Shown here one piece after another: positions 42,788 to 55,944 of a stretch of DNA of 64,000 nucleotides (position 1 is the stretch's first letter; each line of letters starts with the position of its first letter). Under the pieces are notes generated by a model. It did no database searches. It had not been told where the DNA came from and saw nothing but the letters and a program-made list of their open reading frames with translations. The position numbers were made by a program, and so were the translations under genes. Source of the stretch: Microbacterium luteolum (GTDB lineage: Bacteria; Actinomycetota; Actinomycetes; Actinomycetales; Microbacteriaceae). Location: assembly GCF_039533965.1 (NCBI RefSeq), contig NZ_BAAAUN010000001.1, forward strand, positions 2,578,950 to 2,642,949, written 5' to 3'.

Positions 42788-43188
42788 TCAGTTCGACATG
42801 AAGCCTACGAGCAGTCCGCCCGTCACCTTCACGGCGAGGTTGTAGATTCCGGCGATCACGGCGCCGAGCACGGTGAAGACGATCAGGTTGAGAATCGCGA
42901 CGACGGCGGCGAACGCCATCACCTGCGGGAGGCCCACGATCTCGGACAGCGGGACCGCCCCGTCGGTGAAGCTGCGCACGAACTCATCGGCCGTCGCCAT
43001 GATGCCCGTCGCCTGCAGCACCAGGAAGATGAGGAAGAACGACACCATCGTGACGACCGCGAGAGCGACCGCTCCGAGGAACGAGAGCTTCACGGCCGAC
43101 CAGAAGTCGACGTAGACCAGACGCAGGCGGACCTGCTTGCCGCCGGTCTTGCGTGTGGACTTCTTCGCCAGCTTGTCGGCTACTGTGC

Positions 43189-43192
<4 letters not shown>
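42788..43192 (-). CDS. DUF3566-domain membrane protein
   Basis: 134 residues: a basic cytoplasmic start ([17 protein letters not shown]), then two membrane helices (about 35-60 and 95-125) separated by an external loop with [23 protein letters not shown]3566 proteins sit beside gyrA across actinobacteria; function is not known. It overlaps the gyrA stop by four bases. Confidence 0.9.
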
Positions 43193-45744
<2,552 letters not shown>

Positions 45745-45780
45745 GTGTGTTCGATTCCGGTCGTTCAGTTCTGGGTCGCT

Positions 45781-45849
45781 GCCCTTCGACAGGCTCAGGG
45801 ACCCAATTCGGTTTCGTCTGGGTGCCCTTCGACAAGCTCAGGGACCCAG
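45781..45849 (+). repeat. Two dispersed repeats in the gyrB-gyrA gap
   Basis: CCCTTCGACAGGCTCAGGGA at 45782-45801 and CCCTTCGACAAGCTCAGGGA at 45825-45844, direct copies 43 bases apart, lie in the 112-bp gap between gyrB and gyrA. Their palindromic ends could affect the transcript between the two subunits. Confidence 0.8.
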
Positions 45850-45856
45850 GGGTTCG

Positions 45857-47965
<2,109 letters not shown>

Positions 47966-48059
47966 TCACGAACTCCCATTCTAGCGGGATTTCGTCACGA
48001 TATGCGGCTCAGAGGCCGCGTGTGGCCCTCTGAGCGTTTCAGACCCCTCGCATGGTGCC

Positions 48060-48563
48060 CTACCCGTAGGTATCGCGCGGGCCCCGTCCTGGAACGGCTC
48101 TGGGACCCCATTTCCACGAGGGAACGTCCGGCCCGATGAAGCGGAGGTTCTCGACACCGGCATCCGGATAGCGTCGACCGATCTCGGTGAGGATGGTCGC
48201 GCGCATGAACTGGAGGTTCTTCGCCCACGCCGTCGAATCGCACTTGACGGTCAGCAGACCGCGCTCCAGGGAGACCGGTTCGGAGTGCTTCGCGGTGTCG
48301 GCGCCGGCGAGGTCGGCCCACTGCCGCACCAGGTCCTCGCGGGCCAGGGTCGTCTGCCAGCCGGAGTCCCGGCTCAGCCGGTCGAGCACGGCGCCGAGGG
48401 ATCCCGGGTCGCGACCCGGGGTGAAGGGCGCGTTGTCGTCGTCGACGATCCGGCGCTTGCGCTTCCATGAGGTGGAGCTCGGCTTCAGGCCTCGCAGTCG
48501 AAGGTACGTGGCGACCGTCTCCGGCACATCGGCGGCTGCCGGCGTGGACGCGGCGTCAGTCAT
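48060..48563 (-). CDS. DciA-family protein (DUF721)
   Basis: 167 residues starting MTDAASTPAAADVPETVATYL; its ATG overlaps the recF stop by eight bases. The DUF721 core is FTPGRDPGSLGAVLDRLSRD then WADLAGADTAKHSEPVSLERG and VKCDSTAWAKNLQFMRATILT. DciA-type proteins load or recruit the replicative helicase in bacteria lacking DnaC. Its position between recF and gyrB matches other actinobacteria. Confidence 0.92.
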   Translation of the reverse strand: MTDAASTPAAADVPETVATYLRLRGLKPSSTSWKRKRRIVDDDNAPFTPGRDPGSLGAVLDRLSRDSGWQTTLAREDLVRQWADLAGADTAKHSEPVSLERGLLTVKCDSTAWAKNLQFMRATILTEIGRRYPDAGVENLRFIGPDVPSWKWGPRAVPGRGPRDTYG

Positions 48564-49785
48564 CTTCGCCCGCCTCCTCTGCGCTGGGTCCCTCAGCCTG
48601 TCGAAGGGATCGCTCATCGCTGATCGTTCCGGCGCTGATCCGCACCACGTGGGCGTGCAGCACCTCGGGGATATCCTCCTCCACCGCCGCCGTGACCACC
48701 ACCTGCTCGTACGCCGCGGTCAGGGAAGCGAGGCGCTGACGGCGGTCGGCATCGAGCTCGGCGAACACGTCGTCGAGGATGAGCACCGGGTCGCCGGCCG
48801 GGGATTCGCTCCTCAGCAGCTCGGCCGAGGCGAGGCGCAGCGCGAGCGCGACGGACCACGATTCACCGTGCGAGGCATAGCCCTTCACGGGAAGATCGCG
48901 CACCCGCAGCACCAGGTCGTCGCGGTGCGGCCCGGTGAGGGTGAGCCCTCGATCGAGCTCGTTGGAACGCTTCGCCGCGAGAGAGGCACGGAACATGTCG
49001 GCGATCAGGCGCGTCTCGCCGACCTTGTCGTACGGCGCGGTGTCATCGGCGTCCGTCGGGTCGGCGCCGTCTTCTTCGGGGTCGCCGCCGCGCACCGACA
49101 GTGCCCACTCGAGCTGCGGACGGTGATCCTCGCCGGCGATGGCCGCGTAGGCATCGGCCACCGGCTGCTGCAGATCCGCGGCGAGACGCTGACGGGCGGT
49201 GATGATCTCTGAGCCGAGAGCGACGAGCTTGTCGTCCCACACATCGAGAGTGCTGAGACCCTCCCCGCGGATGCCGCGCGCACGCGCCGACTTCAACAGG
49301 GCGTTGCGCTGCTTGAGCACGCGGTCGTAGTCCGCCAGGACCGACGCCATCCGCGGAGTGCGCTGGATGAGGAGCTGATCGGCGAAACGTCGACGTGCCG
49401 ACGGATCCCCGCGCACGATCTGCAGGTCTTCGGGAGCGAACAGGACCACATGCGCATACCGCGGAAGCTCGTTCGCCTTCGAGGGAGAGCCGTTGATGCG
49501 CGCCTTGTTCGACCCCTGCCGATTCAGCTGCACCTCGACGAGGACCTTGCGCTCACCATGGGACAGACGAGCCCGGATGATCGCGTACTCCTGACCGTCA
49601 CGCACCATCGGCGCATCCGACGACACCCGATGCGAACCCAGCGTCGCGAGGAAGACCACGGCCTCCGCCAGATTCGTCTTCCCCTGGCCGTTCCGGCCCA
49701 CGAGAACGTTCGGGCCGCTGTGAAGGGCGAGTTCAGCGGTCGCGTAATTGCGGAAATCGACCAGACTCAGGTGCTCCACAATCAC
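48556..49785 (-). CDS. recF: RecF, DNA repair and replication ATPase
   Basis: 409 residues starting MIVEHLSLVDFRNYATAELAL. Walker A GRNGQGKTNL, signature motif near GPHRDDLVLRV and Walker B DPVLILDDVFAELDADRR, all of RecF. The last ~20 residues (RSLRQAEGPSAEEAGEDD) come from a copy of the dispersed repeat at 48585-48608, so the C-terminal tail is repeat-encoded. RecF loads RecA at gaps with RecO/RecR. Confidence 0.97.
   Translation of the reverse strand: MIVEHLSLVDFRNYATAELALHSGPNVLVGRNGQGKTNLAEAVVFLATLGSHRVSSDAPMVRDGQEYAIIRARLSHGERKVLVEVQLNRQGSNKARINGSPSKANELPRYAHVVLFAPEDLQIVRGDPSARRRFADQLLIQRTPRMASVLADYDRVLKQRNALLKSARARGIRGEGLSTLDVWDDKLVALGSEIITARQRLAADLQQPVADAYAAIAGEDHRPQLEWALSVRGGDPEEDGADPTDADDTAPYDKVGETRLIADMFRASLAAKRSNELDRGLTLTGPHRDDLVLRVRDLPVKGYASHGESWSVALALRLASAELLRSESPAGDPVLILDDVFAELDADRRQRLASLTAAYEQVVVTAAVEEDIPEVLHAHVVRISAGTISDERSLRQAEGPSAEEAGEDD
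48585..48608 (-). repeat. Dispersed repeat inside the recF 3' end
   Basis: TGGGTCCCTCAGCCTGTCGA then AGGG. It is one base different from the intergenic form and lies within coding sequence, about 30 bases before the recF stop. Confidence 0.75.
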
Positions 49786-49840
49786 GGGATCAGCCTATCT
49801 TCGGGGTCGGACAGTCTCTTGTTCTTGGGTCTTGTGGGTC

Positions 49841-49933
49841 GGGAGTCGGGTCGTTCCCTTCGTTCGCAGAGCGGGTTCCCTCCCGCTTCGCGGGCCCCTC
49901 CCGATGCTCACTCCCGGGAACGACCCGACTCCC
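49841..49933 (-). repeat. Covarying hairpin element, copy B
   Basis: Arms GGGAGTCGGGTCGTTCCC and GGGAACGACCCGACTCCC pair over all 18 bases and enclose a 57-base core (49859-49915) identical to the reverse complement of copy A's core except for one added base. It lies in the 362-bp gap between dnaN and recF, which are transcribed in the same direction. Confidence 0.9.
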
Positions 49934-50020
49934 TTGCGTTGTACGCATCGACGAACGGGTGGGTACGGGGGTGGCAGCGGCTCGCTTCGCTCTCCGACTG
50001 CGTGCGAATTCCGCGTAGCC

Positions 50021-50128
50021 CGGTCGTTGATCGAGCGAGCGGAGCGAGACGAAACGTGGAGCGGAACTGCATCCTCGCGCGACCTGGGTCCCGAGCCTCG
50101 CTGGGTCCCTGAGCTTGTCGAAGGGGCC
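50021..50128 (-). repeat. Repeat cluster between dnaN and recF
   Basis: CGGTCGTTGATCGAGCGAGC followed by GGAGCGAGACGAAACG (50021-50056) is one copy of a second dispersed repeat, also found at 62849-62880 in inverse orientation. The TGGGTCCCTGAGCTTGTCGA repeat follows at 50102-50128. I see no gene in 49786-50148. Confidence 0.65.
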
Positions 50129-50148
50129 GGAACGGTTGGCGGAGTAGG

Positions 50149-51321
50149 TCAGCGAAGGAGGAGGTTGGGCTGCAGCAGGTACTTGAACGAGTCGAGACCG
50201 GCCTGATCCACCGACGTCTGGCTCGTGATGAGAACCGGGCTGAGCTTGTTGGCGTTGTCGCTCGACGTGAAGGTCACGCGGACGAACTCGCTCTTCACCG
50301 CACCGAGTGCCTCGATCAGGTACTGCGGGTTCAGGCCGAGGGTGACCTCGTCGCCGCCCGAGAGGATCGCGTCGACCGACTCGGATGCCCGAGCGTGCTC
50401 GCTGCCCGACGCATCCATCGTGACGCTGTCGCTCGAGAACGTGAACCGCAGCGGGGCAGCGCGGTCGAGCACCAGCGACACACGGCGGACGGCCTCGACG
50501 AGGTCGGCGGTGTTGACGACGGCGTAGTGGTCGGTCTGCTCGGGGAAGAGACGGCGGACCGGCGGGAAGTTGCCCTTGATCAGCAGCGACGTCACGGTCT
50601 TGTTGCCCGCCGTGAAGGCGATGATCTCGCGCTCACCGGCACCGGAGAAGGCGATCTGGATCGTGCCGGCGTGGCCGAAGGTCTTTCCGACCTCCACCAG
50701 GGTGCGCGCCGGGACGAGGGCAGTGGCCTCGACCTCTTCGCCGTCCCACGGCACGTCGCGGATCGAGACCCGGTAGCGGTCGGTCGCGACGAGGCTGAGG
50801 TTGTGACCGGAGACGGCGAGCTGCACACCCGTCAGCACCGGGGTGACGTCGTCGCGCGACGCAGCGAAGCCGACCTGCGCGATCGCGGTGCCGAAGTCGT
50901 CGGCGGGAACCACGCCGGAGGACCCGGAGACCTCGGGGATCGACGGATATTCCTCGACGGGCATGGCGGCGAGGGTGAATCGGGCGGAGCCGCACGTGAC
51001 GGTGATCCCGCCGTCGTCCTCGACGGCGATCTCGATCGGAGCGTTCGGGAGGCGGCTGGCGATGTCGGAGAGCAGACGGCCGTGGACCAGGATCGTGCCC
51101 GGTGTCTCGACGGTGGCCTCGATGGTCGTGCGAGCGGATGCCTCGTAGTCGAACGCGGAGAGCGTGAGGCCCGAACCGTCTGCTTCGATCAGCACTCCGG
51201 CGAGGATCGGCTGCGGGTTCCGCTGGGGGAGGAGCTTGACGACGAACGACACTGCCTCGCTGAAGACATCGCGGTTGACCTGAAACCTCACGGGTGCTCC
51301 CTTGTCGTCGTTCTGTGACAT
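50149..51321 (-). CDS. dnaN: DNA polymerase III beta sliding clamp
   Basis: 390 residues, standard length. Three clamp repeats; recognisable pieces are FVVKLLPQRNPQPILAGVLI, RYRVSIRDVPWDGEEVEA and the C-terminal LYLIEALGAVKSEFVRVTFTS region, ending KYLLQPNLLLR. It encircles DNA and tethers polymerase and other factors. Located beside oriC and dnaA on the same strand; an expected promoter is upstream in oriC. Confidence 0.98.
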   Translation of the reverse strand: MSQNDDKGAPVRFQVNRDVFSEAVSFVVKLLPQRNPQPILAGVLIEADGSGLTLSAFDYEASARTTIEATVETPGTILVHGRLLSDIASRLPNAPIEIAVEDDGGITVTCGSARFTLAAMPVEEYPSIPEVSGSSGVVPADDFGTAIAQVGFAASRDDVTPVLTGVQLAVSGHNLSLVATDRYRVSIRDVPWDGEEVEATALVPARTLVEVGKTFGHAGTIQIAFSGAGEREIIAFTAGNKTVTSLLIKGNFPPVRRLFPEQTDHYAVVNTADLVEAVRRVSLVLDRAAPLRFTFSSDSVTMDASGSEHARASESVDAILSGGDEVTLGLNPQYLIEALGAVKSEFVRVTFTSSDNANKLSPVLITSQTSVDQAGLDSFKYLLQPNLLLR

Positions 51322-51448
51322 GTCGTCGTCAGTCCTGCCGGTGCAGGGCTTCCCATGCTAGCCCCACAGTCCCGCGTATCCCTACGCTCGGAGGTTTTGT
51401 GATCCGCTCAGCGTTCTCCCCATCGTCTGGTGATCGGATCGCCGCTTC

Positions 51449-51676
51449 TAAGTGTTAACTCCTTAACGGTGTTAACCGCTGTGGATTCTGTGGATAACTC
51501 GGTGGAAAGCAGACGCGAGTAAGGAACTACACGGCTGTGACTTGTGGAAACCCTGAGGAATCCGCGGGTTCGGAGCATCCGACCCCTCTCCGACGTTCAC
51601 GTAGTTATCCACAGGTTTGACGCCTGAGCCCACATTCGTCCCGATGGTTCGCTCGATCATCCACAAGTTATCCACA
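51449..51676. other. oriC: oriC: DnaA boxes and AT-rich GTTAAC region between dnaA and dnaN
   Basis: The 463-bp dnaN-dnaA gap holds the origin. Exact or near DnaA boxes: TGTGGATAA at 51489-51497 (reverse), TTATCCACA at 51605-51613 and 51668-51676, plus variants TGTGGATTC 51480-51488, TGTGGAAAC 51543-51551 and TCATCCACA 51657-51665. An AT-richer stretch with GTTAAC at 51454 and 51471 (51449-51476) could be the unwinding element. Functional start point is inferred, not measured. Confidence 0.85.
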
Positions 51677-51728
51677 TGTGCATAGAGGCATTTATCGGAT
51701 GCTGCACAGGCGTGTCGAGACGACGAAA

Positions 51729-51766
51729 AGGGGGATACGGCACCGGAATCGGTGTCGTATCCCCCT
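51729..51766 (-). terminator. Intrinsic terminator of dnaA
   Basis: AGGGGGATACG with CACCG forms a stem with CGGTG and CGTATCCCCCT over a four-base loop, 19 bases after the dnaA stop; on the minus strand it is followed by TTTTCGTC. Confidence 0.8.
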
Positions 51767-51784
51767 CTACGGGCCTGCGTGCGG

Positions 51785-53176
51785 TCAGCGTCGGCCGAGC
51801 TGGGTCGTGATCTCGGTGACCTGGTTGTAGATCGAACGACGCTCCTTCATGAGCTCGCTGATCTTCTTGTACGCGTACATCACCGTCGTGTGATCCCGAT
51901 TGCCGAAGAGCTGTCCGATCTTCGGCAGGGAGAGGCTGGTCCGCTCGCGGCAGAGGTACATCGCGATCTGGCGGGCGGTGGCGATCTGCTGCGAACGGCT
52001 CGAGCCGTAGAGATCGTCGACCGTCAGCTTGAAGTACTGAGCGGTCGCCGTGATGATGTCTGTCGGCGAGATGATGTTGTCCTCGGCCGTGTCGATGATG
52101 TCGCGCAGCACGGTCTGCGCGAGGGAGATGTCGAGCGACGACCGGTTGAGGCTCGCGAATGCGGAGACGCGGATGAGAGCGCCCTCGAGCTCGCGGATGT
52201 TCGAGGAGACGACGGTCGCGATGTATTCGAGGACCTCGTCGGGGATGTGGAGCGCCTCGCTCTGCGCCTTCTTCCGGAGGATCGCGATGCGGGTCTCGAG
52301 GTCGGGAGCCTGGACGTCGGTGATCAGACCCCACTCGAAGCGGCTGCGCATCCTGTCCTCGAAGCCGGTCAGGTGCTTCGGTGCGACATCGCTGGTGATG
52401 ACCACCTGCTTGTTGTGGTCGTGGAGGGTGTTGAAGGTGTGGAAGAACGCCTCCTGCGTCTCGGCACGACCCTGCAGGAACTGGATGTCGTCGATGAGGA
52501 GGATGTCGACGTCGCGGTAGCGCGCCTGGAATGCCGCGCCGCGGTTGTTCGCGATCGAGTTGATGAAGTCGTTGGTGAACTCCTCGCTCGAGACGTAGCG
52601 CACCTTGACGCCGGCGTAGAGCGATTGGGCGTAGTCGCCGATCGCGTGCAGAAGGTGCGTCTTGCCGAGACCGGAGTCGCCGTAGATGAAGAGCGGGTTG
52701 TACGCCTTCGCCGGTGCCTCCGCGACAGCGACCGCTGCCGCATGGGCGAAGCGGTTGGACTGGCCGATGACGAAGTTGTCGAAGGTGTACTTCGGGTTCA
52801 GTCGCGATTCGTGCCGCAGCTGCGTGGGCTGCTCCATCGGGGACTCGACGCGCACGGGCTCGTGGCGACCGAAGTCCGCGACGGCGATCGGCGCGGTGGG
52901 CTGCTCGGCGAGCTCGTGGTTCACGACGACGCGATAAGAGGTGACCTCTTCACCGATGTGGGAGAGGGCCTCCATGATCGGCAGCCGCAGACGCTTGTTG
53001 ATCTGTGCGGCGGTGAGATCGTTCGGGACCTCGAGATAGAGCGTCGCAGCCATCACACCTGCCGGAACCGCCAGGCTCAGGAAGCCCTGAAGCTGCGGGG
53101 TGACCCGGTCGTCGTCGACGAGGAGCTCCTGCACCGTGGTCCAGATCGGAACGTCGGGCTGGGCTGGTGAGGACAT
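51785..53176 (-). CDS. dnaA: Chromosomal replication initiator DnaA
   Basis: 463 residues from ATG 53176; a reading from 53272 adds 32 unrelated residues. Domain I (about 1-90), a short linker, the AAA+ domain with Walker A GDSGLGKTHLL and Walker B ILLIDDIQFLQ, and the C-terminal DNA-binding domain with the DnaA signature RTSLSLPKIGQLFGNRDHTT. It binds DnaA boxes and opens oriC. Two TGTGGATAA boxes at 53224 and 53324 upstream suggest autoregulation. Confidence 0.98.
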   Translation of the reverse strand: MSSPAQPDVPIWTTVQELLVDDDRVTPQLQGFLSLAVPAGVMAATLYLEVPNDLTAAQINKRLRLPIMEALSHIGEEVTSYRVVVNHELAEQPTAPIAVADFGRHEPVRVESPMEQPTQLRHESRLNPKYTFDNFVIGQSNRFAHAAAVAVAEAPAKAYNPLFIYGDSGLGKTHLLHAIGDYAQSLYAGVKVRYVSSEEFTNDFINSIANNRGAAFQARYRDVDILLIDDIQFLQGRAETQEAFFHTFNTLHDHNKQVVITSDVAPKHLTGFEDRMRSRFEWGLITDVQAPDLETRIAILRKKAQSEALHIPDEVLEYIATVVSSNIRELEGALIRVSAFASLNRSSLDISLAQTVLRDIIDTAEDNIISPTDIITATAQYFKLTVDDLYGSSRSQQIATARQIAMYLCRERTSLSLPKIGQLFGNRDHTTVMYAYKKISELMKERRSIYNQVTEITTQLGRR

Positions 53177-53223
53177 GACGCTCCGGACGGGGGATCGATG
53201 AGGGCTCCGACGTGCCGTGCCCC

Positions 53224-53332
53224 TGTGGATAACTTCGGTTGCCACGGTAGTCATCGCGGCTGGGAACGGCAACCTGCCCCGGGAATTCCGCGCGCGTGTC
53301 CTGCACTCCGGGCGCGCCTCGGTTGTGGATAA
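53224..53332 (-). promoter_or_regulatory. Two DnaA boxes upstream of dnaA
   Basis: TGTGGATAA at 53224-53232 and at 53324-53332, exactly 100 bp apart. They flank the likely dnaA promoter and suggest autoregulation by DnaA. The remainder of the 318-bp dnaA-rpmH gap shows no gene. Confidence 0.75.
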
Positions 53333-53378
53333 TGGCTGTGCGGTTCGTGCAGGGTGCCGGCCTCCCCAGCGCGCAGAT

Positions 53379-53407
53379 TTGCTCTGCGCGCCGGCAGGAC
53401 GTACCCT
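53379..53407 (+). promoter_or_regulatory. rpmH promoter
   Basis: TTGCTC (53379-53384), 17-bp spacer, TACCCT (53402-53407). This is a well-formed actinobacterial promoter and leaves a leader of about 80 bases before rpmH. Confidence 0.65.
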
Positions 53408-53494
53408 TACTTGGTTGACTTATGCCATTTTTTTGGCAGTTCCCCATGTCTCCGGTCGCAGTGAACCCGGTGGCAGTATTCCCGGAGTGATTCC

Positions 53495-53632
53495 ATGACT
53501 AAGCGCACTTTCCAGCCCAACAACCGTCGTCGCGCCAAGAAGCACGGCTTCCGCGCTCGCATGCGCACGCGCGCCGGCCGCGGCATCCTCGCTGCCCGCC
53601 GCGCGAAGGGCCGCACCGAGCTCTCCGCGTAG
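53495..53632 (+). CDS. rpmH: 50S ribosomal protein L34
   Basis: 45 residues: [20 protein letters not shown] and a basic C-terminus ending [11 protein letters not shown]. Standard L34 length and sequence. Part of the large ribosomal subunit. Convergent-free start of the rpmH-rnpA-yidD-yidC-jag-rsmG-parAB plus-strand block that diverges from dnaA. Confidence 0.99.
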   Translation: MTKRTFQPNNRRRAKKHGFRARMRTRAGRGILAARRAKGRTELSA

Positions 53633-53638
53633 TCTGCT

Positions 53639-53995
53639 GTGCTCGCCCGCCCGTATCGGCTGACCCGCGGGAGCGACTATCGACTGGTCGTTCGTCGCGG
53701 ATCGCGTTGTGGCGGGTCGAGCGTCATCACGTCGATGATGTCGACGGGTGAGAGCAGGGCTGCACGGTTCGGATTCATCATCAGCAAGCAGGTGGGCACC
53801 GCTGTGGTCCGCAATACCGTGCGTCGGCGTCTGAAAGCCGTCTGTGCGGATGCGCTCCCGCGCGTACCCGAGGGCACGGATGTCGTCATCCGTGCCCTTC
53901 CTGCATCCGCGACGGCGTCGTTCGCCGAACTCAGCGCGGATGTGAACCGCTGTCTCGGTCGGCTCGCGCCGGCATCGACGGCGGGTGCGTCATGA
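53639..53995 (+). CDS. rnpA: Ribonuclease P protein component
   Basis: 118 residues from GTG 53639, six bases after the rpmH stop. The RNR motif is visible as VVRNTVRRRLKAV, with an N-terminal RLTRGSDYRLVVRRG. It forms RNase P with the RNA subunit and processes tRNA 5' ends. Its stop overlaps the yidD start by four bases. Confidence 0.97.
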   Translation: MLARPYRLTRGSDYRLVVRRGSRCGGSSVITSMMSTGESRAARFGFIISKQVGTAVVRNTVRRRLKAVCADALPRVPEGTDVVIRALPASATASFAELSADVNRCLGRLAPASTAGAS

Positions 53996-54342
53996 CGGCG
54001 CTGCCGGCATCGTCGATCGGCTCGGCTCGGATGCAGTCACAGGACCTGCTGCGCAGCATCCCGCTGATTCCTCGCAATCTGGTGCTCGGGTTCCTCACCG
54101 CGTACCGCAAGACGATCTCCCCTCTGTATGGAGATGTCTGTGCCTACTACCCCTCCTGCTCCGCTTACGCTGTAGGTGCGGTGCAGCAGCACGGCGCCGT
54201 GCGGGGGACGTTGTCCTCTGCGTGGCGCATCCTCCGCTGCAATCCCTGGACTCGCGGCGGCGTCGATGACGTCCGTCCGCATGAACACTTCCGCTACGAC
54301 CTGACTGCTCACGGTTTCGTCGTCCCTGCCCGAAAGGACTGA
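53992..54342 (+). CDS. yidD: Membrane protein insertion efficiency factor YidD
   Basis: 116 residues with the family core PLYGDVCAYYPSCSAYAVGAV, then LRCNPWTRGGVDDV. Amphipathic and membrane-associated; it helps YidC. An N-terminal extension of about 25 residues precedes the domain. The yidC start follows at 54346, after an AAAGGA site. Confidence 0.94.
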   Translation: MTALPASSIGSARMQSQDLLRSIPLIPRNLVLGFLTAYRKTISPLYGDVCAYYPSCSAYAVGAVQQHGAVRGTLSSAWRILRCNPWTRGGVDDVRPHEHFRYDLTAHGFVVPARKD

Positions 54343-54345
54343 ACG

Positions 54346-55416
54346 GTGGGTCTTGACCTTCTGCTCGCCAGCACCACCCCCAGCGATGCGCCCGCGGCGG
54401 GTGGCTTCGACCTGATCGGCACGATCCTGTGGCCGCTCAAGTGGGTCGTCGAGATGATCCTCGTCGCCTGGCACTGGCTTCTCACCGCGGTCGGTCTGCC
54501 CGCGGCATCCGGTCTGACCTGGGTGCTCTCGATCGTCGGGCTCGTCATCGTCGTCCGCGCTGCTCTGATCCCGCTCTTCGTGAAGCAGATCAAGAGCCAG
54601 CGAAAGATGATGGAAATTGCTCCTGAACTGCGGAAAGTCCAGGAGAAGTACCGCGGTAAGAAGGATCAGCTCTCTCGCGAGGCGATGAGCCGCGAGACCA
54701 TGGGCCTGTATAAGAAGCACGGCACGACGCCGATGTCGAGCTGTCTTCCGCTGCTGGTGCAGATGCCGATCTTCTTCTCGCTCTTCAGCGTGCTGAGCGA
54801 CGTCAAGAAGCATGCCGAGAACGAGCTCGGTGGTGTGGGGTTGCTCACCCCACAGCTCACCAAGGAGTTCTACGACGCCAAGCTGTTCGACGTCGCCTCG
54901 CTGCACGGAACGCTCGGCGATGCCGTCGACGCGGGCAACACCACGGCGATCATCATTCTGGTCACGCTCGTCGTCCTGATGATCGGTTCGCAGTTCTTCA
55001 CCCAGCTGCAGATCATCTCGAAGAACCTGTCGCCCGAGGCCAAGACCGGCCAGGCGTACCAGATGCAGAAGATCATGCTCTACGTGCTGCCGCTCGGCTT
55101 CATCTTCTCGGGTATCTTCTTCCCGCTCGGTGTGGTCGTCTACTGGTTCATCTCGAACATCTGGACCATGGGCCAGCAGTTCCTCGTGATCCGCGAGATG
55201 CCGACTCCTGGGTCCGAAGCGGCGAAGGCTCGTGAAGAGCGTCTGGCGAAGAAGGGCAAGGCGATCGACTCGTCCGGCAAGGTCGTCCCGATGGCTGCCT
55301 ACGAGGCGGAGCAGAAGCGTCTGCTCGACGAGGTGGAGAAGGCCAAGGCCGAGGCACCCAAGCGTCAGCAGCCGGTCGGCAAGAAGCGTGCGAAGAAGAA
55401 GGGGAGCGGTTCATGA
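54346..55416 (+). CDS. yidC: Membrane insertase YidC
   Basis: 356 residues from GTG. Membrane helices at about 35-60 and five more; the conserved hydrophilic-groove Arg and cytoplasmic coiled region are seen in KQIKSQRKMMEIAPELRKVQ, and the C-terminal tail is basic (KRQQPVGKKRAKKKGSGS). It lacks the large proteobacterial periplasmic domain, as expected in Gram-positives. Inserts membrane proteins alone or with SecYEG. Confidence 0.97.
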   Translation: MGLDLLLASTTPSDAPAAGGFDLIGTILWPLKWVVEMILVAWHWLLTAVGLPAASGLTWVLSIVGLVIVVRAALIPLFVKQIKSQRKMMEIAPELRKVQEKYRGKKDQLSREAMSRETMGLYKKHGTTPMSSCLPLLVQMPIFFSLFSVLSDVKKHAENELGGVGLLTPQLTKEFYDAKLFDVASLHGTLGDAVDAGNTTAIIILVTLVVLMIGSQFFTQLQIISKNLSPEAKTGQAYQMQKIMLYVLPLGFIFSGIFFPLGVVVYWFISNIWTMGQQFLVIREMPTPGSEAAKAREERLAKKGKAIDSSGKVVPMAAYEAEQKRLLDEVEKAKAEAPKRQQPVGKKRAKKKGSGS

Positions 55417-55904
55417 GCGAGGTCGTGACCGAGACCACCGAACCGACGGTGGCACAGTTGGAGAACGAGGGCGACGTCGCCGCGGACTACCTCGAGGAGC
55501 TGCTCGACATCGCCGACATCGATGGCGATCTGAACCTGGATGTCCGCCAGGGCCGTGCGTATGTCTCGGTCGAAGCGGAGGGCGAAGGACTCGCGCTGCT
55601 CTCGGCGCCGGACACTGTGCAGGCACTTCAGGAGCTCACGCGTCTCGCGGTGCAGAACCGCACGGGCTCGTTCTCGCGTCTGATCCTCGACATCGGCGGA
55701 TCACGCGACACGCGTCGCCGTCAGCTCGAGACGCTGGTGGACGCGGCGGCCGCGAAGCTCGACGAGGGATCCTCGCAGGCGTCGCTGCCTTCGATGTCGA
55801 GCTACGAGCGCAAGCTGGTGCACGACATCGCTGCGGACCGTGGCCTCGTCTCCGAGTCTTACGGCGAGGGCGCCGACCGGCACACGGTGCTTCGTCGCCG
55901 TTGA
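55413..55904 (+). CDS. jag: Jag-family R3H/KH RNA-binding protein
   Basis: 163 residues. An acidic start, a KH-like section (DGDLNLDVRQGRAYVSVEAEGE) and the C-terminal R3H motif SSYERKLVHDIAADRGLVSES. It binds RNA and links to cell-envelope regulation in other Gram-positives. It overlaps the yidC stop by four bases; the first parS site begins immediately after its stop codon. Confidence 0.92.
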   Translation: MSEVVTETTEPTVAQLENEGDVAADYLEELLDIADIDGDLNLDVRQGRAYVSVEAEGEGLALLSAPDTVQALQELTRLAVQNRTGSFSRLILDIGGSRDTRRRQLETLVDAAAAKLDEGSSQASLPSMSSYERKLVHDIAADRGLVSESYGEGADRHTVLRRR

Positions 55905-55920
55905 TGTTTCACGTGAAACA
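55905..55920. promoter_or_regulatory. parS: parS site 1
   Basis: TGTTTCACGTGAAACA, a perfect ParB recognition palindrome, directly after the jag stop codon. Confidence 0.92.
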
Positions 55921-55944
55921 TCGAGTGGCGAGGAACCTGGTCGC

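Noticed and set aside
53177..53272. Extra 32 residues at the DnaA N-terminus
   Set aside because: Not found in the DnaA family pattern and they overlap the DnaA box at 53224-53232.
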